This document shows positions 7,632 to 16,899 of a stretch of 64,000 nt of DNA, in pieces (the first letter of the stretch is position 1; each line of letters begins with the position of its first letter). A program made the position numbers and the translations under genes. Under the pieces are notes generated by a model. That model was given only the letters and a program-made list of their open reading frames with translations. It searched no databases and was not told the origin of the DNA. The DNA is taken from the NCBI GenBank assembly GCA_028280615.1, contig JANQLK010000057.1, positions 62,001 to 126,000 on the forward strand, in the 5' to 3' direction. The DNA comes from Woeseiaceae bacterium. GTDB lineage: Bacteria; Pseudomonadota; Gammaproteobacteria; Steroidobacterales; Woeseiaceae.

Positions 7632-8651
7632 CTAGTCCGATTCCGGTTTGAGCGCGCGTCCCATCAGCGCCCCGACCGCCTCGCGCGGCGACACGCCTTC
7701 GTAGAGAATCCGGTACACCTGCTGGCAGATCGGCATCTCGATGCCGAGCTTGTCGGCGACCTCGTGCACGGCCTCGGCGGCCATGACACCCTCGACGACC
7801 TGCCCGATCTCGGCCTGCGCCGTTTCCGCATCCGTGCCCGCCGCGAGCTTGAGACCCATCGTGCGGTTACGCGACAGGTTGTCGGTGCAGGTCAGAACGA
7901 GGTCGCCCATGCCGGCGAGGCCCATGAAGGTCTCCTTGCTGGCGCCGAGCGCTATCCCTAAGCGCGTCATCTCGACGAGACCGCGCGTGATCAGCGCGAT
8001 GCGGGTGTTGGCGCCGAAGCCCAGGCCGTCGGACATGCCCGCGCCGATTGCGAGGACGTTCTTGACGGCGCCGCCGACCTCGACGCCGATCATGTCTGCC
8101 GACGTGTAGGCGCGGAAGCGTTCGCTCGAAATGGCTACGGCGAGCGCCGTCGCAAACCCGGGATTGTTGGCCGCGACCGTGAGCGCGGTCGGCAGGCCGT
8201 CGCCCACCTCCCTGGCGAAGGTCGGGCCGCTCAGGACCGCCATGTCGAGTTCGTCACCGAGCACGTCGGCCACGACCTCGTGCGGCAGCTTGCCCGTGTG
8301 CAGTTCGAAGCCCTTGGTCGCCCAGCAGATTCGTGCGCCGGCTTCCATGAACGGCTGCGCCGCGGTCAATGTCTCCCTGAGCCCGTGACTCGGCACCGAG
8401 ACGAGGATCGTGCTGCTGTCCGAAAGCGCCTCCTCGAGCGAGGCGACGGGTTCCAGGTTGGCCGGGAAGTCGGCGCCGGGCAGGTAGCGTTCATTGACAC
8501 GCGCTCTGCGCATCGCCTCGATCTGCGCGGCGTCGCGGCCCCAGAGGCGCACGTCGTGGCCGCTGCGAGCGAATTGCAGCGCCAGCGCCGTGCCCCAGGA
8601 ACCGGCGCCGAGTACGCCAATCGGGTCGGCCGTTGTCTCCGCTTCGCTCAG
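7632..8651 (-). CDS. gpsA: NAD(P)H-dependent glycerol-3-phosphate dehydrogenase, probable CTG start
   Basis: GpsA reduces dihydroxyacetone phosphate to sn-glycerol 3-phosphate for phospholipid synthesis. The conserved elements are SGPTFAREV, GGAVKNVLAIGAGMSDG with the catalytic Lys, GLAGMGDLVLTCT and SRNRTMG. The dinucleotide-binding motif GAGSWG is encoded upstream of the first ATG/GTG/TTG in frame (the GTG at 8552), so a start there would delete the Rossmann fold. An in-frame stop lies just upstream. The only starts that keep the motif are CTG at 8651 (339 residues) or ATT at 8621. The CTG overlaps the secB stop as CTGA, in the same way ATGA overlaps couple genes. It is last in the rhodanese-grxC-secB-gpsA operon. 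The function is certain; the start is inferred. Confidence 0.93.
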   Translation of the reverse strand: MSEAETTADPIGVLGAGSWGTALALQFARSGHDVRLWGRDAAQIEAMRRARVNERYLPGADFPANLEPVASLEEALSDSSTILVSVPSHGLRETLTAAQPFMEAGARICWATKGFELHTGKLPHEVVADVLGDELDMAVLSGPTFAREVGDGLPTALTVAANNPGFATALAVAISSERFRAYTSADMIGVEVGGAVKNVLAIGAGMSDGLGFGANTRIALITRGLVEMTRLGIALGASKETFMGLAGMGDLVLTCTDNLSRNRTMGLKLAAGTDAETAQAEIGQVVEGVMAAEAVHEVADKLGIEMPICQQVYRILYEGVSPREAVGALMGRALKPESD

Positions 8652-9151
8652 CTGCCGGAGCCGTTTTCACCAGGCTGGCCCTGCTGGGCCTGGGCCTGGG
8701 CCTCGGCCGCTTCGCGGCCCTGCTGGTAGAGCGCGTCGAAGTTGATCGGCTGCAGCACGAACTCGGGAAAGCCACCCTTCAGTACGATCGAGGCGATCGC
8801 TTCGCGCGCATACGGATACAGCAGGTTGGGGCAGAAGCTGCCGGCCAGCTGACCGAACTCCTCCTGCGGATAGCCCTTGATTTCGAACAGGCCGGCCTGC
8901 TGAAGCTCGGCCAGGAACAGCGCCTTTTCGTTGCCGCTGTCCTTCGCCTCGACCGTCAGCGTCAGCACGATTTCGTGGAAGTCGTCACCGGCGGAGGTGT
9001 GCGTCGTGCGCAGGTTCAGGTTGGTCTTCGGCGACCACTCTTCCATCTTGAAGACTCCGGGCGACTGCGGCGACTCGAAAGAAAAGTCCTTGACGTAGAT
9101 TTTGATGATGGAGAGACGCTTCTCGTCCCCGCTTGCTTGCTCTTCAGCCAT
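8648..9151 (-). CDS. secB: Protein-export chaperone SecB
   Basis: SecB is a homotetrameric cytoplasmic chaperone that holds preproteins unfolded and hands them to SecA. The 167-residue sequence matches the family along its length: an N-terminal IKIYVKDFSFESPQSP, the EIVLTLTVEAK strand, and CPNLLYPYAREAI...GGFPEFVLQPINFDALY near the C-terminus. The tail is Gln/Ala/Gly-rich and variable, as usual. It lies between grxC (15-base gap) and gpsA (4-base overlap), a gene order common in gammaproteobacteria, and is probably translated from the same message. Confidence 0.96.
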   Translation of the reverse strand: MAEEQASGDEKRLSIIKIYVKDFSFESPQSPGVFKMEEWSPKTNLNLRTTHTSAGDDFHEIVLTLTVEAKDSGNEKALFLAELQQAGLFEIKGYPQEEFGQLAGSFCPNLLYPYAREAIASIVLKGGFPEFVLQPINFDALYQQGREAAEAQAQAQQGQPGENGSGS

Positions 9152-9166
9152 TTCCTTAGTCCTGTT

Positions 9167-9445
9167 CTATTGCGTGCCGGGGTCGCCGGCGTGTCGTGCG
9201 AGCAGGGTATCGAGCTCGCCGCTTTCGTCGAGGGCGCACAGCTCGTCGAAACCGCCGACGTGTACGTCCCCAACAAAGACCTGCGGCACGGACGTCCGGT
9301 CCGTGCGCTCGCGCAGTTCATTCAACCCGTCCGGATCCCTGTTGATCAGGATGACGTCGAAATCGACGCGTTTCTTCTTGAGAAGCATCTGCGCGGCGCC
9401 ACAGTAGGCGCACACGTCCGTGCTGTAAACCTTGACGGCGGCCAT
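9167..9445 (-). CDS. grxC: Glutaredoxin 3
   Basis: This glutathione-dependent thiol-disulfide oxidoreductase has 92 residues. The active site is CAYC (around residues 12-15) in place of the common CPYC. TSVPQVFVGDVHVGGFDEL contains the cis-Pro (VP) and the glutathione-contacting GG(F)D element. It sits 3 bases after the rhodanese gene and 15 before secB, so it is an internal operon gene. The CAYC site keeps both Cys, so dithiol activity is expected. The Pro-to-Ala change may alter the redox potential, which is inference. Confidence 0.93.
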   Translation of the reverse strand: MAAVKVYSTDVCAYCGAAQMLLKKKRVDFDVILINRDPDGLNELRERTDRTSVPQVFVGDVHVGGFDELCALDESGELDTLLARHAGDPGTQ

Positions 9446-9448
9446 CGG

Positions 9449-9892
9449 CTACTTCCTGCGGCCGGTCTTCTTCGAAGTGACGATGGGCAGGCCTTCCTGG
9501 CTCCAGCCGTGCATGCCGCCCTTGAGGCTGTACACGCTCTCGAAGCCGGCCTCCCTGAGCTTGGCGAGAGCCTTGTTGGACGTGATTCCGGCGTCGCACA
9601 CGGCGATGACCGGCTTGCCCTTGAGCTTGCCCAGTTTGTCGAGCCGTCCCTCGAGTTCGTCGAAGGGCACGTTGCGGGCGTTGACGATGTGCCCCCGGGC
9701 GAACGACTCGGCGCTGCGGAGGTCGATGACGGCCGCGTCATTGTTGATGAGCTGGACGGCGCTGCCGGCCACGACAGAGGTCACGTCGCCGGCCTTGCGG
9801 CGAAGCTCCGTGAAGATGACGACGAAAAAGCTCGTGAGCAAAGCGAGCACCAGCAACGTGTTGTTGCCGGCGAATTCCACAAATCTGTCCAT
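9449..9892 (-). CDS. Membrane-anchored rhodanese-like protein
   Basis: The protein has 147 residues. One N-terminal transmembrane helix (about residues 9-28, NTLLVLALLTSFFVVIF) is followed by a single rhodanese domain: VIDLRSAESFARGHIVNARNVP, then an active-site loop CDAGITS with the catalytic Cys, then GFESVYSLKGGMHGW. Rhodaneses of this type move sulfane sulfur. The family member at this position next to grxC and secB is widespread in gammaproteobacteria (YibN-like), but its substrate is unknown. It heads the leftward operon rhodanese-grxC-secB-gpsA and is divergent from envC, with 89 bases between the starts to hold both promoters. Confidence 0.9.
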   Translation of the reverse strand: MDRFVEFAGNNTLLVLALLTSFFVVIFTELRRKAGDVTSVVAGSAVQLINNDAAVIDLRSAESFARGHIVNARNVPFDELEGRLDKLGKLKGKPVIAVCDAGITSNKALAKLREAGFESVYSLKGGMHGWSQEGLPIVTSKKTGRRK

Positions 9893-9981
9893 TCGTGCCT
9901 GAGTCGACGTGGTGACCAGCTATGCGCGAGCGGCGCACCTTCATGCTGGCAAAACCCGCATTATACCAATACTCTGCGCCC

Positions 9982-11151
9982 ATGAAGCGACGCATCGCAG
10001 CGAGATGGCCCGGGGCCGCACTGCTGGCGGGTCTGTGTCTCGCGACGGCGGCTGCCGACGAAGCCGAGCTCACCAAGGTAAAGGAGCAGGAGCTCGAGGA
10101 GGTGCGCGAACGCATCGGCGACCTCAAGGAGAGCATGGACCGGGCCGCCGCCGAGCGCGACCGTGTGACCGGCGAGCTGCAGGCCGCGGAGGTCGAGATA
10201 TCCGGCAAGCGCCTGCGCCTCGCGGAACTCGAACGCGAACAGGCCTTCGTCGAACGCCGTCGCGGCGAACTCGAGACCGCGATCGAGAAGCGGCGCGCCG
10301 AGCTCGATTCCGAGACCGAAGAGCTCGGCAGACAGCTCCGGGCCGCCTACATGAGCGGCGGCCAGGAACGCATGAAGCTGTTCCTGAACCAGCAGGACCC
10401 GGCGACGCTCGGCCGCGTCATGACCTGGTACGGTTATCTGAACGCGTATCGCGGCGAGAACATCGAGACGGTGACCGCGCGGATTCGCGAACTCGCGGCG
10501 CTCGTCGCCGAACTCGCCGCCGAACAGGCCCGCCTCGAGGCGATCGCCGGCGAGCGCCTGGCCGAGCTGTCGGCCTTGAGCAGCGTGCAGGACGAGCGGC
10601 GGGCGCTGCTGGCCACGCTGCGCTCGAGGATCGACACCGAAGCCCGGGAAATCGAGCGCCTGGCGGCGGAGGAAAAGGATCTCGCGCGCCTGATCGCCGA
10701 ACTCACGAGCATCCTTTCCGACTACCCGATCACCTCCGAAGCGCCGTTCGCGGAATACAAGGGCCGGCTGACCTGGCCCGTCGCGGGCACGCTGCTGCAC
10801 GACTTCGGCCAGCCGCGAGTGGGTCAGAGTCTCAAGTGGAACGGCGTGGTGCTGGCCGCCCCGCGCGGCCGCGAAGTGCGGGCCGTCTATCATGGCCGGG
10901 TTGCGTTCGCCGACTGGCTGGCGGGCCTGGGGCTTCTGATCATCGTCGATCATGGCGACGGCTACCTGACTCTGTACGGTTACAACGAGACCCTGCTCAA
11001 GAACCCCGGCGACTGGGTGGCGCCCGGGGACGCCATCGCGACGGTCGGTGCCAGTGGTGGACAGGCACAGTCGGCGCTGTATTTCGAGGTTCGCAGCGGC
11101 CGGCGGCCGCTGGACCCGGGCGACTGGGTGACCCGCCGCCCCGGGTCCTGA
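9982..11151 (+). CDS. envC: Murein hydrolase activator EnvC
   Basis: This periplasmic coiled-coil protein (389 residues) activates amidases at the division septum. The ATG at 9982 gives MKRRIAARWPGAALLAGLCLATAAA, a good signal peptide; the upstream in-frame start adds an unlikely leader. Residues about 25-240 are heptad-rich coiled coil (runs of E, L, R). The C-terminus is a LytM-like domain. Its usual zinc ligands are missing: the HxH segment reads ALYFEVR and the first metal-binding region reads LLHDFGQPRVG. This agrees with EnvC acting as an activator, not an enzyme. It is followed by ctpA and yibQ, a conserved order. Confidence 0.9.
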   Translation: MKRRIAARWPGAALLAGLCLATAAADEAELTKVKEQELEEVRERIGDLKESMDRAAAERDRVTGELQAAEVEISGKRLRLAELEREQAFVERRRGELETAIEKRRAELDSETEELGRQLRAAYMSGGQERMKLFLNQQDPATLGRVMTWYGYLNAYRGENIETVTARIRELAALVAELAAEQARLEAIAGERLAELSALSSVQDERRALLATLRSRIDTEAREIERLAAEEKDLARLIAELTSILSDYPITSEAPFAEYKGRLTWPVAGTLLHDFGQPRVGQSLKWNGVVLAAPRGREVRAVYHGRVAFADWLAGLGLLIIVDHGDGYLTLYGYNETLLKNPGDWVAPGDAIATVGASGGQAQSALYFEVRSGRRPLDPGDWVTRRPGS

Positions 11152-11255
11152 CGGATTAACCGGACAGAGCACTACGCCATAGGCGGTAGGCCGCGCCTGT
11201 GCTATGTTATTTTTCCGAATGTACAGGCGTTTGCGCCTGCGGCACGGAGAGGTGT

Positions 11256-12476
11256 ATGTCGCTGAAGACCAGGGCCATCCTGGTTATCGTCGTAGGAACC
11301 GTGATGGGTTTGAGCCTGTCGCTGGGTGGCGGCCTGTTGGCGGCGAACCAGGCACCTCCCGAAGAAGACCTGGCCTGGGAGCAGGCGCGCCTGTTCGCCG
11401 AGGTCATGGAACGGGTCAAGCGTGATTATGTCGAGCCGCTCGACGACGCGACGCTGCTAGAAAGCGCCATTCGCGGCATGGTCGCCGACCTGGATGCGCA
11501 CTCGCAGTATCTCGACGCCGAGGAATATCGCGACATCCGCATCAGCACGACGGGCAGCTATACCGGCATCGGCATCGAAGTCGGCGAAATCGACGGCACG
11601 GTCCGCGTCATCACGCCGATTGCGGGCTCACCCGCCGCGCGCTCGGGCATGCGCTCGGGCGACCAGATCATCGCCGTCGACGGCTACCCCATCGAAAACG
11701 GCAAGCTCGGGGAGACCATGGCTCGCCTGCGTGGCCGTCCCGGGTCGCGCGTCAGCGTCACGGTGCTGCGCGACGGCGACGCGATCCTGCACGATATGCG
11801 CCGGGAAATCGTGCGCGTGGCGAGCGTGCACCACGAACTGCTTTCGCCGGCCATCGGCTATGTCCGGCTGAATCAGTTCAGCGAGACGACGGCTCGCGAG
11901 GTCAGCCGTTCGATCGACCGGATGTCCGATGAGAATCGCGGCATGCTCGATGGCCTGATCCTCGACCTGCGCAATAATCCGGGCGGCGTGCTCGACGCCG
12001 CCGTCGACGTCTCGGACCTGTTTCTCGATTCCGGCGTCATCGTCACGGCGGACGGCCGGACCTCGGAAGCACGGTTTGCACGCTCGGCCCATCGCGGCGA
12101 CGTCCTCGACGGCGCGCAGATGATCGTACTCGTCAATGCGGGCTCCGCGTCGGCATCGGAAATCGTCGCCGGTGCGCTGCAGGACCAGGGCCGGGCGCTC
12201 ATCGTCGGCACGGGCACGTTTGGCAAGGGACTCGTGCAGACCGTAATGCCCTTGTCGAAAGGCCGTGCGATCAAGCTCACGACGTCACGCTACTACACGC
12301 CGTCCGGCGATTCGATCCACGAGACCGGCATCACGCCCGACATCTACGTCGACGATACGCCCGGCTTCCCCAACCTGAGCCTGACCGGCGCGCTCGATCG
12401 GGAAGCCGACCTGCAGCTCGGTGAGGCGCTCGACCGTATCGCCAGTCGCGGAGTGCTGCACAGCAACGCCAAATGA
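11256..12476 (+). CDS. ctpA: Carboxyl-terminal processing protease (S41 family)
   Basis: This periplasmic serine protease (406 residues) trims or degrades envelope proteins from the C-terminus. The ATG at 11256 follows CGGAGAGG and gives an N-terminal signal/anchor. A PDZ domain is clear (GSYTGIGIEVGEID...GSPAARSGMRSGDQIIAVDG). The catalytic Ser-Lys pair is in LVNAGSASASEIVAGALQD and GTGTFGKGLVQT. The sequence RYYTPSGDSIHETGI completes the S41 core. It lies 104 bases after envC and overlaps yibQ by the four bases ATGA, so the two are translationally coupled. In relatives, such proteases act on cell-wall enzymes, which would suit the envC neighbourhood. Confidence 0.93.
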   Translation: MSLKTRAILVIVVGTVMGLSLSLGGGLLAANQAPPEEDLAWEQARLFAEVMERVKRDYVEPLDDATLLESAIRGMVADLDAHSQYLDAEEYRDIRISTTGSYTGIGIEVGEIDGTVRVITPIAGSPAARSGMRSGDQIIAVDGYPIENGKLGETMARLRGRPGSRVSVTVLRDGDAILHDMRREIVRVASVHHELLSPAIGYVRLNQFSETTAREVSRSIDRMSDENRGMLDGLILDLRNNPGGVLDAAVDVSDLFLDSGVIVTADGRTSEARFARSAHRGDVLDGAQMIVLVNAGSASASEIVAGALQDQGRALIVGTGTFGKGLVQTVMPLSKGRAIKLTTSRYYTPSGDSIHETGITPDIYVDDTPGFPNLSLTGALDREADLQLGEALDRIASRGVLHSNAK

Positions 12477-13210
12477 CGCGCTTCGTTGCCGCGCTGGCCG
12501 TCGTCCTGGCGGCGTTGTCCCCGCCGCTCGCCGCCGAGCCCCGGCCGCAAATCGCCATCATCATCGACGATCTCGGATACGCGCTGCCGGCCGGTGAGCG
12601 GGTTGTCCGCCTGCCCGGACCCGTCGCCTGCGCGATCCTGCCCGGCACCCCGGCGGCGAGTCGCCTGGCCGACTCGGCGAACGCGCGCGGCAAGGAGGTC
12701 ATCGTGCACCTGCCGATGCAGGCGGCGATCGACGACGAGGGCGCGGAGCCGTATTCGATGACGCTCGACATGACGCGGCGCGCGTTCTCGCAGGCCTTCG
12801 AGATGGCGCTGGCCTCGGTGCCCGGCGCCGTCGGGGTGAACAACCATCGTGGCAGCCTGCTGACGCGGCATCCCGGGCACATGCAGTGGCTCATGGAAGA
12901 GATACGGGCCGATGGCACGCTGTTCTTCGTCGACAGCTACACTACCCACTTGAGCGTGGCGCTGGCCATGGCCCGGGAGTCGGGCGTCGATGCGGTGCGG
13001 CGCGACGTATTTCTCGATTCGAGTAATACGCCCGATGCCGTCGCGAGCGCCTTCGAGCGCCTGAAAACGCTGGCCCGGCGCCACGGCTCGGCCGTCGCCA
13101 TCGGCCATCCCTACGAACACACGCTCGCGCTGCTCGAGCGCGAGCTTCCGAGGCTCGCCGAACAGGGTTTCGATCTCGTGCCGATCAGCACGCTGGCGAT
13201 GCGGCGCTGA
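12473..13210 (+). CDS. Divergent polysaccharide deacetylase family protein (YibQ-like)
   Basis: The protein has 245 residues with an N-terminal signal peptide (MTRFVAALAVVLAALSPPLAA). The rest matches the divergent polysaccharide deacetylase (DUF610) family. IAIIIDDLGY carries the metal-site Asp pair, VHLPMQA and GVNNHRGSLLT are core segments, and AIGHPYEHTLALLE lies near the end. Family members are periplasmic and presumed to act on cell-wall or exported polysaccharide, but the activity is unproven. The ATGA overlap with ctpA and the envC-ctpA-yibQ order are conserved and suggest a role in envelope maintenance. Confidence 0.88.
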   Translation: MTRFVAALAVVLAALSPPLAAEPRPQIAIIIDDLGYALPAGERVVRLPGPVACAILPGTPAASRLADSANARGKEVIVHLPMQAAIDDEGAEPYSMTLDMTRRAFSQAFEMALASVPGAVGVNNHRGSLLTRHPGHMQWLMEEIRADGTLFFVDSYTTHLSVALAMARESGVDAVRRDVFLDSSNTPDAVASAFERLKTLARRHGSAVAIGHPYEHTLALLERELPRLAEQGFDLVPISTLAMRR

Positions 13211-13281
13211 TAGTTCAGGGATACTATTGGCGTCCACGCCGTCAAAGGCTTCACCGTAGCCGCAACCACGACCCGAACTGA

Positions 13282-14112
13282 ATGCGCCCAATCGCCGGAT
13301 TTGCCTGTTTCCTGCTGCTCATGATGACGATGCCCGCGAGCGCTCAAACCGATGACCTCGAGGGCCTGTCGCCGCCGCCGGAAGCCGAACCCTGCGGAGA
13401 CGAATTCGTGCCCGTCTGCGGCATGAACGGCCAGACCTACAGCAATGCCTGCGTCGCGGAAGCCTCGGGCGTCGACCTGTTCGTGCCGGGGGCCTGCCGC
13501 GCGGCCACGGAAGACAGCGGCTGCCCGGCCGACTTCGATCCCGTGTGCGGCATCGACGGCAACACCTACATCAACGAGTGTTTCGCCCAGGGCTCGGGCA
13601 TCGAGATCGCGGGCCTCGGCGCGTGCACCCCGAACGGCTGTCCCAACGTCCGTGAGCCGGTCTGCGGCATGAACGGCCGGACCTTCGTCAACCGCTGCGA
13701 GGCGAACGTCCAGCGCGTCCCCGTGCAGCGCGCCAGCAGCTGCGACGTCGACAACTGTCCCAGGGTATTCGCTCCCGTCTGCGGGGACGACGGCGAGACC
13801 TACGACAACGCCTGCTTCGCCGACCGGGCCGGCGTCGAGACCTACACCCGGGGTATCTGCAACGCGCGCCCGTGTCCGAACCTGTTCGTGCCGGTGTGCG
13901 GTTCGGACGGCATGACCTACAGCAACGCCTGCCAGGCCGAGCGCCGCGGCATTCGCATCGACTACGCCGGCGTCTGCGAGGACCAGGGGCGCAACTGCCC
14001 GCGCGACTACTCGCCGGTCTGCGGGCTCGACGGCGTGACCTACGACAACGAGTGCCAGCTCGAGAACGCGGGCGTCATCAAGGCCTACGCCGGTGCCTGC
14101 TTAGGCGGCTGA
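13282..14112 (+). CDS. Secreted protein of six tandem Kazal-like domains
   Basis: The 276-residue protein has a signal peptide (about residues 1-22, ending PASAQ). It is then almost entirely six units of exactly 35 residues each, at 38-72, 81-115, 120-154, 159-193, 198-232 and 239-273. Each unit follows C-x7-C-G-x2-G-x-T(Y/F)-x-N-x-C-x14-C, with the hallmark PVCG in all but minor variants. Classical Kazal inhibitors have six Cys; these have four. At the position of the reactive P1 residue, units 4 and 6 have Arg and the others Ala, Asn or Asp, so trypsin-like targets are possible for two units. It could protect the cell from external proteases or inhibit its own; both are inferences. The gene stands alone and is followed by a convergent gene after 5 bases. 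Confidence 0.9.
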   Translation: MRPIAGFACFLLLMMTMPASAQTDDLEGLSPPPEAEPCGDEFVPVCGMNGQTYSNACVAEASGVDLFVPGACRAATEDSGCPADFDPVCGIDGNTYINECFAQGSGIEIAGLGACTPNGCPNVREPVCGMNGRTFVNRCEANVQRVPVQRASSCDVDNCPRVFAPVCGDDGETYDNACFADRAGVETYTRGICNARPCPNLFVPVCGSDGMTYSNACQAERRGIRIDYAGVCEDQGRNCPRDYSPVCGLDGVTYDNECQLENAGVIKAYAGACLGG

Positions 14113-14117
14113 AGCGA

Positions 14118-14459
14118 TCAGGCGCCATCGTCCCTGACGACGTATACGAACGCCCGGACGGTCCGGCGATCGTCGAGCGTCACGTCGGCCTGCACGCGCC
14201 GGTATTCACTACCCTCGAAGTCGTCCAGACGCTGCCATTCTGCCGCCAGCGCGCCCGACGTGAAAACATAGCCCGGAACGGTCTCACCGCCGTCGTCGAG
14301 AACGAGGCCCGGATAGCCCATCGCGGCGCCCCAGCCCGCCTCGAGCAGGCGGCCACGAATGCCGGCACGCTGCCACTCCCCGGGCAGGTCGGCCAGAACA
14401 TGCTCGTTACGGCCGCCGGGCAACAGAGAGCCGTAAACAAACAGTCGTTGTCTGGTCAT
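14118..14459 (-). CDS. Gamma-glutamylcyclotransferase (AIG2-like) family protein
   Basis: The 113-residue protein opens with RLFVYGSLLPGGRNEH, the substrate-binding YGSL loop of this family. LDDFEGSEYRRVQADV carries the conserved acidic residue, and AFVYVV forms the last strand. Members release 5-oxoproline from gamma-glutamyl amines or peptides, or have unknown substrates. The short length and GYPGLVLDDGGETVPGYVF segment fit the small cytoplasmic type. It lies 18 bases downstream of the SIMPL gene on the same strand and so may be co-transcribed with it. The exact substrate cannot be named. Confidence 0.87.
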   Translation of the reverse strand: MTRQRLFVYGSLLPGGRNEHVLADLPGEWQRAGIRGRLLEAGWGAAMGYPGLVLDDGGETVPGYVFTSGALAAEWQRLDDFEGSEYRRVQADVTLDDRRTVRAFVYVVRDDGA

Positions 14460-14477
14460 AGCGACATGAATCGGACA

Positions 14478-15203
14478 CTAGCCGGTCAGGTAGAACGTTA
14501 TCGTCGTAACCACGCGCACGTCTTTCTCAATCGACGCCGTATTGCCGTAGTCGCTGCCCGCATCGCGAATCACGAAGTTGCCCTGCCGGGCGTCGCGGAT
14601 GCCGCCGACCTCGACGCCGGCGTTCTGCGCGAATTCGTCCGCGGCCATGCGCGCGTTGCGCGTCGCTTCGCGAACCATGTCGGGCTTGATGTCGTTGAGC
14701 CCGTTGAACGTGTATTGTGGCGCCCGGTTCGAGATATCGATGCCCTCCGCGATGAGCTTGTTTAGCGCGGCCCGGGCCGGGGCTACGAGCGCAACGCGCG
14801 TCGTCTCGACGTCGATGCTGCCGTTTAGTACCCGGCGCGCCTCCACGAGCTGCTGGTCGGCGTCGCGATATTCGACGCGGTGGTAGTTCACGACGCCGGG
14901 ACGAATCTCGCTATCGACAAGACCGCTGTCCTCTAGGGTCGCGACGATCGTTGCCAGTTCGGACTCGGATCGCGCATACAGTGTAGCCATGTCGCTCGCA
15001 TCGGAGCCCGCGACCGTATAGTGGATCTGCCAGTTGGCGCGATCGGCGCTTACGCGGCGTTCCGCCAGGCCCTTGACCTCGGCCGTGTTGACACCGGTTT
15101 GGCCGTTGTACAAGGTCTGGCCCACAAAGTAGCCCGCCACGGCCAGACCCAATGCGATGCAGGCAATGGCGAGCGCGAGGCTGCGATCGGTGGAATGGCT
15201 CAT
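14478..15203 (-). CDS. SIMPL domain-containing periplasmic protein
   Basis: The protein has 241 residues. The ATG at 15203 is preceded by GAGAAGAGGGAGTCCC, and a second upstream in-frame start is not needed. An uncleaved or cleavable hydrophobic helix covers about residues 9-30. The SIMPL/DUF541 domain follows, seen in VKGLAERRVSADRANWQIHY, YRDADQQLVEARRVL and ARNARMAADEFAQNAGVEVGGI. Family members (for example BP26/OMP28 and SIMPL) are periplasmic or outer-membrane-associated and have no agreed function. The gene is followed closely by the cyclotransferase gene. Confidence 0.87.
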   Translation of the reverse strand: MSHSTDRSLALAIACIALGLAVAGYFVGQTLYNGQTGVNTAEVKGLAERRVSADRANWQIHYTVAGSDASDMATLYARSESELATIVATLEDSGLVDSEIRPGVVNYHRVEYRDADQQLVEARRVLNGSIDVETTRVALVAPARAALNKLIAEGIDISNRAPQYTFNGLNDIKPDMVREATRNARMAADEFAQNAGVEVGGIRDARQGNFVIRDAGSDYGNTASIEKDVRVVTTITFYLTG

Positions 15204-15324
15204 GGGACTCCCTCTTCTCAAACGATTCGACGGTGCTCATGAAAGCAGGCGAATCTTCGGAAGCCGTGCCGAATTGTGCCGGTTTGGTGGCGTCGTTCCG
15301 CGTTTCGATATCGCCGACTCCGCG

Positions 15325-16866
<1,542 letters not shown>

Positions 16867-16899
16867 CGGATCCCCCCAGGAGTGTCGGTTTCGGCCGGC

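Noticed and set aside
9909..11159. Arg/Gly-rich frame overlapping envC
   Set aside because: It is out of frame with the coiled-coil EnvC product and has the Arg-rich composition of a GC-rich shadow frame.
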